Of a stretch of 64,000 bases of DNA, positions 36,001-42,901 are shown piece by piece. The position numbers were made by a program, and so were the translations under genes. This DNA comes from Burkholderiales bacterium (GTDB lineage: Bacteria > Pseudomonadota > Gammaproteobacteria > Burkholderiales > Casimicrobiaceae). The stretch lies in assembly GCA_031277215.1 (NCBI GenBank), contig JAITMR010000042.1, positions 52,781 through 116,780 on the forward strand, in the 5' to 3' direction. The notes below the pieces were generated by a model that saw nothing but the letters and a program-made list of their open reading frames with translations, had not been told where the DNA came from and searched no databases. Every line of letters begins with the position of its first letter. The first letter of the stretch is position 1.

Positions 36001-37181
36001 CGCTTGATATTACGAGAGGGGATCTGCCAACAGGGGCGCAAGGCTCAGGCCTGTTCAAATGGACATTCACCGATGACAACATGGGATTTACCTATGGCCG
36101 CGCATTGATGCTGAAAACAAGAGCGACCGATCCGAAATTTAAAGGGAAATGGGTAGCCATTTTTCCATCCGGCCTTAACAACGGGACGGGCGGCATCGCT
36201 CAGGCCAAACCCGCCAGCGCAAGAGGAGGGGATGGCAAAGGCCGCATCTTCTTCGTCGATCTTGTGACGGGAGAAAAACTTCATGAAATCATAACGGACG
36301 CAGGAACGGATACCGCGCCCAGCGGTCTGGTGTACATCCGGGCTTTTGTAGAGAGTTCCAGAAACCAGCTTGCGGATGCGGTTTATGGTGGCGACCAGTT
36401 GGGGAATTTCTGGCGTTTCGATCTGACCTCGCAAGACTACACAGAATGGAAAGCGGTCAAGCTGGCGGTGCTTGAAAATGACCGAGGAACCCTCTTGCCT
36501 GTCAATACGGAACCTCGGATGGAGATCACATACGGCAACGGAAGCGCGGAACGCTGGGTCATGATAGGAACCGGTCGTTCTTATCATGAATCAGACCTTT
36601 ACGATTGGGCGGTGAGAAAGTACCCCTCAACAGCCCAGGGCATGTTTGCCTTCAAGGATGGAACGCTGACAGCGCCGGAGCCGGATCTTTCAAAGTTTCC
36701 ATACCGTCGTACCGATCTGGAAGACGTCAGCCTCCTGAGTTCGGGAGGAAGTTTGACAGGAATTGATTCCGGTAAAAAAGGATGGGTTCATTTCTTTGAC
36801 CAGGGATACCAGATCATCACCAATCCGGATTCGTTGGCTGAGCGTATCGCGTATGTGGCCAACCGCTATGTTCCCAGCGCAGAGGACAGGTTGGACGGAC
36901 AGGAAGTGCTGGATGTTTGCGAGACATCACCGTTTGAAGCGACTATTTACGAGCGGCATGTGTCAGGCGTTCTTTTGTTCAGCCTCGATATCATGAACGA
37001 TGGGCTTGCTTCGGTGAATTATGTCGGGTTTACGCACGACGGGAAGAGAGCGTTCAGGCTTATGGGGTCAAACAGGCGACAAAACCAGGGGACACGCTTT
37101 TTTGATAATAAGGACATTAACGCCGGAGGTGGTGTGCTTGGTGATCCGAGGCGAAGCAGCATCCGGTTTATCAATCGGTGA
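33099..37181 (+). CDS. pilY1: PilY1-like type IV pilus tip adhesin
   Basis: The 1360-residue secreted protein has a signal peptide (residues about 12-31, ending FATPSFA). An N-terminal von Willebrand A-like region carries a MIDAS-type DDSGSM at 60-65. The C-terminal PilY1 beta-propeller starts near residue 835 (LLGDFVHASPAVVD, then YAAGNDGMLHAFDDENGKEL and LIGGMGKGGTSYYALDI). PilY1 sits at the pilus tip, binds calcium and controls retraction, adhesion and surface sensing. The ribosome site AAGGGAG is strong. It overlaps by four bases an upstream start of the next reading frame, so the RCC1 gene is probably coupled. Confidence 0.92.
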   Translation: MKRLKRFEISGNPFLVALLGAALAFATPSFATNSPVDIADEPVFVDIKSLVPTNIVFLADDSGSMTWTHAPEGLGDVERACWRGADGVIGGVFLCSPSDPQCRIMDVCGYPYPNPYPGIAGGYPSLSELRVSSEEEVAVKLVPPPLMAAGFNRMAYHPEVTYEPPVYGRVYGVDVEGKIKVVELLHLPSMGSSRWNQVGWPEEFSTSEGVISRPVGAPVVVNMRGVTTRFPQARTYLPDQRFSLQLRYMSGSSNLAELTDVMPMHYFKTKVKWCRYYQSRTPTPDGNPVTPDAFYEGTLYLGSASPQYCQDDRTEVYKYPYYYNPRLDGNAAYPAWSHMHTPSFELVVLDYANETVKGAVGNTAGRVEHTWRDENGVLQTVSRTHREELENYANWYAYYSNRTAATRTVASFALAGIEPDRWLRLGFATVNKAAVGNIGTLTEVKENDPALAGAKFDTYKALLEHGVTPENKGTPLKTALHEIRREFDANRGKERSFIIHSCQRNYVVALTDGGWNDAAGNSYNYSGVTTAVNNQDRTVQSAPPRAVNVFGVDLVAGMLWPKPILEGELASNTLSDVSLYAWLNELRKDDQRFDVDLTANDPASWKHINTLALAYAVEGTLSARNPKKTLAEIASGAAEWPVPYPVRNTNPSTSHLWRRAVDDLWHAAISGFGVFTAGIAPRDFTKAIDTGHGGMVGLDVISRGGTFAELGLPLSRDLDMNGMYGYSASFTPNYGGTVQKRRIVYQKDSFEPGTLVWDAAVRLAEDVQGSSAPLLGRNIFTGEGISGMPFLYDSLPPGYRAHLGANSTAQQEVINYLRGDRSQEENLIGGKYRQRPALLGDFVHASPAVVDRPWFQYTDPGYESFKKNNLRKKMIYAAGNDGMLHAFDDENGKELWAFIPPDLFRSEADRGIINLTHSREGDPRWQHYFYVDATPRVVDVDINPNPDVYDWRTMLIGGMGKGGTSYYALDITRGDLPTGAQGSGLFKWTFTDDNMGFTYGRALMLKTRATDPKFKGKWVAIFPSGLNNGTGGIAQAKPASARGGDGKGRIFFVDLVTGEKLHEIITDAGTDTAPSGLVYIRAFVESSRNQLADAVYGGDQLGNFWRFDLTSQDYTEWKAVKLAVLENDRGTLLPVNTEPRMEITYGNGSAERWVMIGTGRSYHESDLYDWAVRKYPSTAQGMFAFKDGTLTAPEPDLSKFPYRRTDLEDVSLLSSGGSLTGIDSGKKGWVHFFDQGYQIITNPDSLAERIAYVANRYVPSAEDRLDGQEVLDVCETSPFEATIYERHVSGVLLFSLDIMNDGLASVNYVGFTHDGKRAFRLMGSNRRQNQGTRFFDNKDINAGGGVLGDPRRSSIRFINR

Positions 37182-37252
37182 TTCTCATGCGCGGAAATTG
37201 GAAAGAACGTGATGATGAAAAGCGGCAAGAGTCAGAATTTTGGAGGTGTAAG

Positions 37253-38968
37253 ATGAAACGGTGGACTTCATGGATAGTGTTCTCGTCGCTGGCGATCCTT
37301 CTGAACGGCGTTGCTTGGGCGGATTCCCGCGACTCTGTTTTGCCTGGCCCCAAGCTAAGAGGCCAAGCGGAAGGGCTGGGCGTGGGAAGTTTGATTTCGT
37401 CGGCGGTAATGGCGACGCCTAAAAAAAGCGATGGCACGGGCGGCGATATTGTCGTGTGGGGTTATCGCATGAATGGTCATAGCGGGAATTCTGACTACTA
37501 TCCTTATCCCGGCTACGGAACCACTCAAGTGCGAGGATACGAACACAACTCTGAGGGCGCTCGGAAAGGGCTCCCACGATTTGAAACCGTTAAAGCGTTT
37601 AAAGACACGTCTCACCTGCTTTCTAGCCAGAAAGTCATTCGGTTATTTACAACAGCCCATACGTTGTTCGCGTTAACTGAAGAAGGCGAGTTGTGGGCGT
37701 GGGGCGACAGTCTTCATGGAACGGCGGGTTGTATCAATACCGGCTATGAAGCAAGGGAATACGGTTCTATAGCCGGCACACCTGCTAGCGGACCTCATTA
37801 TCAGTCGCGGCCTTGCCCGGTGTTTGGCACGACAACGCCAACGGCGCAGATCAAGAAAAGAATTGCGTACGTTGACGGCGGGGAATACAACGTGATCGCC
37901 ATTACAAGCGATGGAGACGTTTACACTTGGGGAAGTAACGTTTTTGGGCAAACAACAGGGACAGGCGGAAATAAAACAGCGCCACTAAATATCTCTCATT
38001 ACTTTGTCGATAAAAACGGCGACAAAGAGCGGGTAGTTTTGGTGGGCGGCGCTTACGAGGGGCAATATGCCGTGTCTGTCGATAAAGGGGGTAAATATAC
38101 ATTATGGGGATGGGGAAGAAGCTTTGCTCACGCGCTGGTTAACAAAGGATTCGACGTTTACGTTCGAATGCCGGAGAGGCTGACCCAGTACGACGGCTAC
38201 GCCAAGGATATTGTTTATGTCAACGGGGGCTATGGCTGGACAGGGGCGTTGTTGGCGGATGGGCGTATTGTCGTTTCCGGTTTGTCGCGGCACGTAGGTG
38301 TCGGTGCTAGTGTTGGCGCTGGTGATGGTAATTACTTTTATCAACCGCGGGTGATTATGGGACCGGGTTCGGCATCGAATTGTTGGGATCCCGATGCAGG
38401 GACATCGCGTGAGTGCCCGAGAGCTACGAAATTGATCGCTCGCTACGCGGGAGGCGTTGCTGTTCCTGAGAATGATGATAAAGCGCTTTATACATGGGGG
38501 GGAACCCCCGGTGGTGGTGCGTATTTTCAAGTGTACGGTACTGTGCCAGTGAAGCGAAAACTGGCGGGAAGCCTTAAAAGTGTCGGAGCGACGAAAGAAG
38601 CGGTTTTCTATTTGACAGAAAATAATGAGCTTTATGGTGCTGGCTATGGAGATCAGCGGGTCATCAATGTCTGTAGCAACCGAACAATATCTTGGGATCG
38701 GGAGCGGGTGCGTAATGTCGATAAAAACAGCATGAACTGGGTACGCAGAAAGGCAGACGGTACGGTTTTACATGGAGGGTATCGGATTCCTTATGAAGAT
38801 TGGGTAGACGTTACAGGCAAGGACTACTGTGACGGTACCGCGACAGGGTTTTATGCAGGAATCTCCAGGGATACTGTCAGAAGATGGACAGCTTATGACG
38901 ATGGGCGGGATGGTGCTATCCCAACTAACATTCTTGGGGATGGGGTTTGTCAAAATAATAATTGTTGA
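37253..38968 (+). CDS. Secreted RCC1-repeat beta-propeller protein
   Basis: The 571-residue product has a clear signal peptide (MKRWTSWIVFSSLAILLNG, cleavage near AWA). At least six RCC1-like blades follow, recognised by the ALTEEGELWAWG pattern: GDIVVWGYRMNGHSG, EEGELWAWGDSLHGTAG, SDGDVYTWGSNVFGQT, KGGKYTLWGWGRSF, ADGRIVVSG, KALYTWGGTPGGG and ENNELYGAGYGDQ. The C-terminus ends GDGVCQNNNC with a possible disulfide. ATG 37253 follows TGGAGGTG. It lies directly behind pilY1 on the same strand and closes the operon before a terminator. I do not know of an established pilus role for RCC1 proteins; a tip or adhesin function is inference from position and export. Confidence 0.85.
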   Translation: MKRWTSWIVFSSLAILLNGVAWADSRDSVLPGPKLRGQAEGLGVGSLISSAVMATPKKSDGTGGDIVVWGYRMNGHSGNSDYYPYPGYGTTQVRGYEHNSEGARKGLPRFETVKAFKDTSHLLSSQKVIRLFTTAHTLFALTEEGELWAWGDSLHGTAGCINTGYEAREYGSIAGTPASGPHYQSRPCPVFGTTTPTAQIKKRIAYVDGGEYNVIAITSDGDVYTWGSNVFGQTTGTGGNKTAPLNISHYFVDKNGDKERVVLVGGAYEGQYAVSVDKGGKYTLWGWGRSFAHALVNKGFDVYVRMPERLTQYDGYAKDIVYVNGGYGWTGALLADGRIVVSGLSRHVGVGASVGAGDGNYFYQPRVIMGPGSASNCWDPDAGTSRECPRATKLIARYAGGVAVPENDDKALYTWGGTPGGGAYFQVYGTVPVKRKLAGSLKSVGATKEAVFYLTENNELYGAGYGDQRVINVCSNRTISWDRERVRNVDKNSMNWVRRKADGTVLHGGYRIPYEDWVDVTGKDYCDGTATGFYAGISRDTVRRWTAYDDGRDGAIPTNILGDGVCQNNNC

Positions 38969-38997
38969 GCGTAAACACAATAACTTGCTTGCTGAAG

Positions 38998-39040
38998 TAG
39001 AGGGAGGGTGGCGTTCTCCCTCTATTGATTGTTGCCGTTT
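38998..39040 (+). terminator. Terminator after the pilus operon
   Basis: Perfect 9-bp stem TAGAGGGAG (38998-39006) / CTCCCTCTA (39016-39024) with a 9-base loop, then a moderately T-rich tail. It lies 30 bases after the RCC1 gene. Confidence 0.7.
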
Positions 39041-39077
39041 CCCATGAGATTGCGCTTTGTCTGTGAAAGCGTGGTTT

Positions 39078-39189
39078 TATAGTGAATCGCATACTTTTAT
39101 ACCTTGTTGGCCTTGTCGTACTACCTGCACTGTCTGCCTTCACGGCTTTATCTGGCCGCCTCGTCTAAAAATTGACGCGATTCACTATA
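39078..39189. mobile_element. Correia-like miniature element (MITE)
   Basis: 112 bases with perfect 13-bp terminal inverted repeats TATAGTGAATCGC (39078-39090) and GCGATTCACTATA (39177-39189), ending in TA as for target-TA insertions. The interior contains CTTGTCGTACTACCTGCAC then TGTCTGCCTTCACGGC, closely similar to the CCGTACTATCTGTACTGTCT-GCGGCTTCG core of neisserial Correia elements as I remember them. No coding capacity. Confidence 0.8.
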
Positions 39190-39256
39190 AGGCTATATTG
39201 GCCGCGCTCTTTTTATGCGAACGGTCTTTTCAAGACCGAACGAAACACGTCGTATA

Positions 39257-39495
39257 ATCCTGAAAACCTCAGTTGGACGTACTTGCCAGTGCTGCGCACG
39301 GCGTGCCAGGCAAGGCGCGACGACGACGCAGGCCGCCACCCCGCGAGGAGGAGCAACACAGCATGGCGCGTCGTGCGCTGTGCTGGCGGGTACGTAGCGC
39401 TCTCACCCAATGGGTGAGCGTTAAAAAAGACTCCACCGCAAGCTGCCATGCGGTTTTCCATAGATTTACAAGCGGTCAACTGAGGTTTTCAGGAT
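39257..39495. mobile_element. 239-bp inverted-repeat element with internal long hairpin
   Basis: Perfect 19-bp terminal inverted repeats ATCCTGAAAACCTCAGTTG (39257-39275) and its complement (39477-39495). Inside, an imperfect inverted repeat of about 32 bases (39277-39308 with 39364-39396) would fold into a long hairpin, and a second perfect stem CTCACCC-AAT-GGGTGAG lies at about 39402-39418. No gene. The structure is that of a MITE; I do not recognise the family. Confidence 0.75.
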
Positions 39496-39790
39496 AATGC
39501 TAAATCTATCTATCTTTGCATCCTTGAAGACTACCAGAGGCGGGAATCTTGTCATATCGTAAGCGTTGACCTGAATCAGAGGTTGCCCGCCGCCAAAGAA
39601 AGCGCAGAAACCTTTTGTCTATGCGTTTGTTGTATTTCTGGAGTGAGTTCATGTATACTGATGGGTTATATTGACTCGTGGGTGCGTTTTTGAAAACGAC
39701 AGAATTATCCGACAGCGGACAGGCGTTGTTGCATAACGACGAAGTGCGACGAGCGTGCTTCGGCGCTTAAAGAAGCGACAAAGACCTTTC
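39496..39790. other. Gene-free region upstream of the phosphatase
   Basis: Contains a plausible promoter, TTGTAT with 18 bases to TATACT (about 39628-39657), upstream of the phosphatase. No other feature recognised. Confidence 0.4.
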
Positions 39791-40558
39791 ATGGGAACGA
39801 ATCTGAAAATTCATTTAAAAGGTGGCGTTAATTTTCGTGACCTTGGCGGTTGTCGAATGGCCGACGGGCGAACGGTCAAGCCTGGGTTGTTGTTTCGTTC
39901 CGGCGTTCTGGATGAGTTGACCATAGAGGATATGGAAACGTTGGCAGCGTTGCCGGTGACGCATGTGCTCGATTACCGCGATGAAGCGGAAATGCGGCGG
40001 CGACCGGATCCGTTGTGGCGTGATGTGCAGTACGAGTGCGTTCCGGCAAATCCGGGTTTTTGGGAAAACGGCGCGAGTCCGATGCAGTTGCTTTCTTATA
40101 CGGACGACGAATGGCAAGCGTCTGCTTTCATGAAAGAGTTATATCAGCGGCTTCCGTTCGGCAATCCGGCGTATCGGCGCTTGTTGAGTTGGTTGCGTGC
40201 GCCGGAGATGCCGCGTCTCGTGCAACATTGCGCGATTGGCAAGGATCGCACCGGCGTGGGCAGCGCCATTGTGTTGCTGGTGCTGGGCGCGTCGCGGCAG
40301 ACGGTGATTGAAGATTATATGGTGACGGAAACATCGCTGGCGCCGTATCGTGAGCGCTGGTTGGCGACCATGGATCGGCAACGGATGAAAGAAAAATTCG
40401 ACGCGCTGGTTTGTTTGTTTTCTGCGCGCGAAGCGTTTATCGAAGCGGCGCTTGATGCGATCGAATCACGCTATGGCGGTATAGTTGGATATTTAAAGGA
40501 AGAGTTCGGGCTAGACAGCGCTGGTCGCGTGGCGTTGCAGGCGCGTTATCTGGAATGA
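39791..40558 (+). CDS. Tyrosine-protein phosphatase (DSP/LipA-PtpB type)
   Basis: The 255-residue product has NFRDLGGCRMADGRTVKPGLLFRSG near the N-terminus and the phosphate loop HCAIGKDRTG (CX5R, Cys about 156). Together they define the atypical tyrosine/dual-specificity phosphatases with lipid or protein substrates (Listeria LipA, Mycobacterium PtpB). The general-acid region includes YRDEAEMRRRPDP. ATG 39791 gives the usual start just before the RDLGG motif; a longer frame of 36 bases has no homology. No signal peptide, so cytoplasmic or non-classically secreted. Confidence 0.85.
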   Translation: MGTNLKIHLKGGVNFRDLGGCRMADGRTVKPGLLFRSGVLDELTIEDMETLAALPVTHVLDYRDEAEMRRRPDPLWRDVQYECVPANPGFWENGASPMQLLSYTDDEWQASAFMKELYQRLPFGNPAYRRLLSWLRAPEMPRLVQHCAIGKDRTGVGSAIVLLVLGASRQTVIEDYMVTETSLAPYRERWLATMDRQRMKEKFDALVCLFSAREAFIEAALDAIESRYGGIVGYLKEEFGLDSAGRVALQARYLE

Positions 40559-40674
40559 GCAAATGGACAGCGAAGGGCGCATAGAGCACAAAGAAAGTCG
40601 GGTGAGGGATATTGTACGCGATATACATATCATGGATCGACAAACCTCCGTTTTGATTCCAGATGTCCCGCCGC

Positions 40675-40702
40675 TTTTTCTTTGCGTTCTTTGCAGTTTA
40701 AA
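40675..40702 (+). repeat. CTTTTTCTTTGCGTTCTTTGCAG repeat
   Basis: Fourth copy of the CTTTGCGTTCTTTGCGGTTAA phrase, 36 bases upstream of dctA. Confidence 0.7.
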
Positions 40703-40738
40703 TGCTTTTAACGAGCCTGTCGTATAGAGGAAATGTAA

Positions 40739-42154
40739 GTGAGCCAGGAAGAAATAATAAAACCACGCAAAAAGCCGTTGTACAAAGTTCTGTATTTTCA
40801 GGTTGTCGTCGCCATTATTCTGGGTGTTCTGCTAGGGCATTTCATGCCGGAATTCGGTGTGAAGATGAAGCCGTTTGGCGACGGGTTCATCAAGCTGATC
40901 AAGATGATCATTGCGCCGATCATCTTTTGTACGGTGGTTTCCGGAATCGCCGGGATGGAAAGCCTGAAAAAAGTCGGGCGGGTTGGCGGTAAGGCGCTGA
41001 TTTATTTCCAGGTGTTTACAACATTGGCGCTCATCATCGGCCTGATGGTCGTCAACACGGTGCAACCCGGAACGGGAATGCACATTGATCCGGCAACGCT
41101 CGATGCGGAAGCGGTTTCCCGATACGCGCAGACAGGAAAAAATCGGACGTTCGTTGATTTCCTTCTGGGGATTATTCCGAACAGTGTGGTCGGCGCTTTT
41201 GTCGAAGGCAGCATTTTGCAGGTGCTCATGTTCTCGCTGCTGTTTGCGTTTGCGTTGACGACGGCAGGCGAACGGGCGCAAGGGATTGTCAAGGGCATCA
41301 AAAGTCTGGCGCAAGTGATGTTTACCATCATCGGTTTCATTATGCGGCTTGCTCCGGTTGGGGCTTTTGGAGCGATGGCGTTCATGGTGGGGTCGCAGGG
41401 GGTTTCCAGCCTGCTGTCGCTGGGCGAACTCATATTGTGCTTTTACATCACATGTTTTCTTTTTGTTTTCGTGGTGCTGGGTAGCCTTTGCCGCTTTATC
41501 GGGGTCAGTCTCTGGAAACTGATCAAATACATCAAGGAAGAATTGTTGATTGTGCTCGGTACGTCGTCGTCCGAATCGGTGCTGCCGCAGTTGATGAAGA
41601 AGCTCGAAAGGCTCGGCTGCAATCAATCGGTGGTGGGGCTGGTGGTGCCGACCGGTTATTCGTTCAATCTCGACGGAACGGCCATTTATCTGACAATGGC
41701 GGCGATTTTTATCGCTCAGGCGTGCGACATTCCGCTGACGCTGGGGCAAGAGTTGATGGTTTTGGCGGTCTTGTTGCTGACCTCAAAAGGGGCGGCCGGG
41801 GTGACCGGCTCCGGTTTTGTGACGCTGGCGGCAACGCTGTCGTCGGTGCCGGGAGCGGAAATTCCGGTGGCCGGGCTGGCGCTGATTCTTGGGATTGACC
41901 GCATCATGTCGGAAGCACGGGCGTTGACCAATCTGGTTGGCAATACGGTGGCGACAGTCGCGATATCGAAGTGGGAAAATGGGCTGGATGTCGAGAAAAT
42001 GAAGCGCGTTCTTGACAACCCGAACGGCTCTAACGGCGTGAACGGCGAGCACGAAGAAACGATCAATGGAGAGGAGATTGTGCCAATGACGGCGTCCGAG
42101 GCGGCGACAGTGGCTGAAACGAAGCCGGTTTCCGAAAAAACGCCTTCTCGGTAA
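40739..42154 (+). CDS. dctA: Dicarboxylate/amino acid:cation symporter, DctA-like
   Basis: The 471-residue inner-membrane transporter is of the DAACS family. It has the signature hairpin and ion-site motifs: [21 protein letters not shown] (HP1), [25 protein letters not shown] (TM7 region), [20 protein letters not shown] (HP2) and [17 protein letters not shown] (TM8). This combination is closest to C4-dicarboxylate carriers (DctA), which import succinate, fumarate and malate with protons or sodium. The GTG start 40739 follows AGAGGA. The last 60 residues are a non-conserved Asn/Glu/Thr-rich tail. Confidence 0.9.
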   Translation: MSQEEIIKPRKKPLYKVLYFQVVVAIILGVLLGHFMPEFGVKMKPFGDGFIKLIKMIIAPIIFCTVVSGIAGMESLKKVGRVGGKALIYFQVFTTLALIIGLMVVNTVQPGTGMHIDPATLDAEAVSRYAQTGKNRTFVDFLLGIIPNSVVGAFVEGSILQVLMFSLLFAFALTTAGERAQGIVKGIKSLAQVMFTIIGFIMRLAPVGAFGAMAFMVGSQGVSSLLSLGELILCFYITCFLFVFVVLGSLCRFIGVSLWKLIKYIKEELLIVLGTSSSESVLPQLMKKLERLGCNQSVVGLVVPTGYSFNLDGTAIYLTMAAIFIAQACDIPLTLGQELMVLAVLLLTSKGAAGVTGSGFVTLAATLSSVPGAEIPVAGLALILGIDRIMSEARALTNLVGNTVATVAISKWENGLDVEKMKRVLDNPNGSNGVNGEHEETINGEEIVPMTASEAATVAETKPVSEKTPSR

Positions 42155-42171
42155 ATTTTGCGCTTCAAGGT

Positions 42172-42199
42172 CTTGAAAATCTTTTGACTGCCTCCATCT
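42172..42199 (+). promoter_or_regulatory. Sigma-32 promoter of grpE
   Basis: CTTGAAA (42172-42178), 13 bases, CTCCATCT (42192-42199), matching the heat-shock consensus CTTGAAA-N11-15-CCCCATNT except for one base. It is 30 bases upstream of the grpE start. Confidence 0.75.
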
Positions 42200-42229
42200 A
42201 TAAATGATATTTGATGATGGAAGAAAGCG

Positions 42230-42796
42230 ATGCCACATACACCCGAACACACAGAACCGGTGCCGACGGATCATGAAATGACGGCTCCGGCCAACGCGAT
42301 GCCGGAGGCTGAGTCTCCGCCAGCGGATGCTGCGGTCGACTTGGCCGCCTTGTTACAGAAGACCGAAGCGGAAGCTCAGGAGTTGCGAGATGCGTTTCTA
42401 CGGGCGCGTGCCGAAACGGAAAACGCACGCCGACAGGCGCGTGAGGAAATCGCCAAGGCGGGGAAATTCGGCATTGAACGTTTTGCCGCCGACCTTTTGG
42501 CGGTCAAGGATGCGCTGGAACTGGCGTTGATAACAGAGAGCGCCACACCCCAACAAATGCGGGACGGCGTGATGCTGACGCTGAAGCAGTTGAACGCCGC
42601 TTTCGAGAAAGCGCACATTCAGGCAATTGACCCACGGGGGCAACCCTTCGATCCGCACCGGCATGAGGCCATGCAGATGATCGAGTCCGACGCGCCCGCC
42701 CATACCGTGGTGGAAGTATTCCAGAGAGGGTACCTGATTCATGACCGGGTTCTAAGACCGGCGATGGTGATTGTCGCCAAAGAAAAAACCTCGTAA
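42230..42796 (+). CDS. grpE: Nucleotide exchange factor GrpE
   Basis: The 188-residue co-chaperone dimerises and releases ADP from DnaK. An acidic, disordered N-terminus (about 45 residues) leads into a long coiled coil (LAALLQKTEAEAQELRDAFLRARAETENARRQ) and the C-terminal beta-wing (FDPHRHEAMQMIES, VVEVFQRGYLIHDRVLRPAMVIVAK). It is first of the grpE-dnaK-dnaJ cluster and has its own sigma-32 promoter. No CIRCE is present upstream. Confidence 0.95.
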   Translation: MPHTPEHTEPVPTDHEMTAPANAMPEAESPPADAAVDLAALLQKTEAEAQELRDAFLRARAETENARRQAREEIAKAGKFGIERFAADLLAVKDALELALITESATPQQMRDGVMLTLKQLNAAFEKAHIQAIDPRGQPFDPHRHEAMQMIESDAPAHTVVEVFQRGYLIHDRVLRPAMVIVAKEKTS

Positions 42797-42823
42797 AGAA
42801 AGCGTCATGGCATCAAAGAGGGG

Positions 42824-42851
42824 CTTGAGTTGGAACAAACCGCCCCCATTT
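42824..42851 (+). promoter_or_regulatory. Sigma-32 promoter of dnaK
   Basis: CTTGAGT (42824-42830), 13 bases, CCCCATTT (42844-42851): a perfect -10 and a near-perfect -35 for sigma-32. It is 51 bases upstream of dnaK, in the grpE-dnaK gap. Confidence 0.8.
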
Positions 42852-42901
42852 AACAGCCATCGAAATTTTCAGCAAACTCAATAAATCACGGAGAACACAA
42901 A

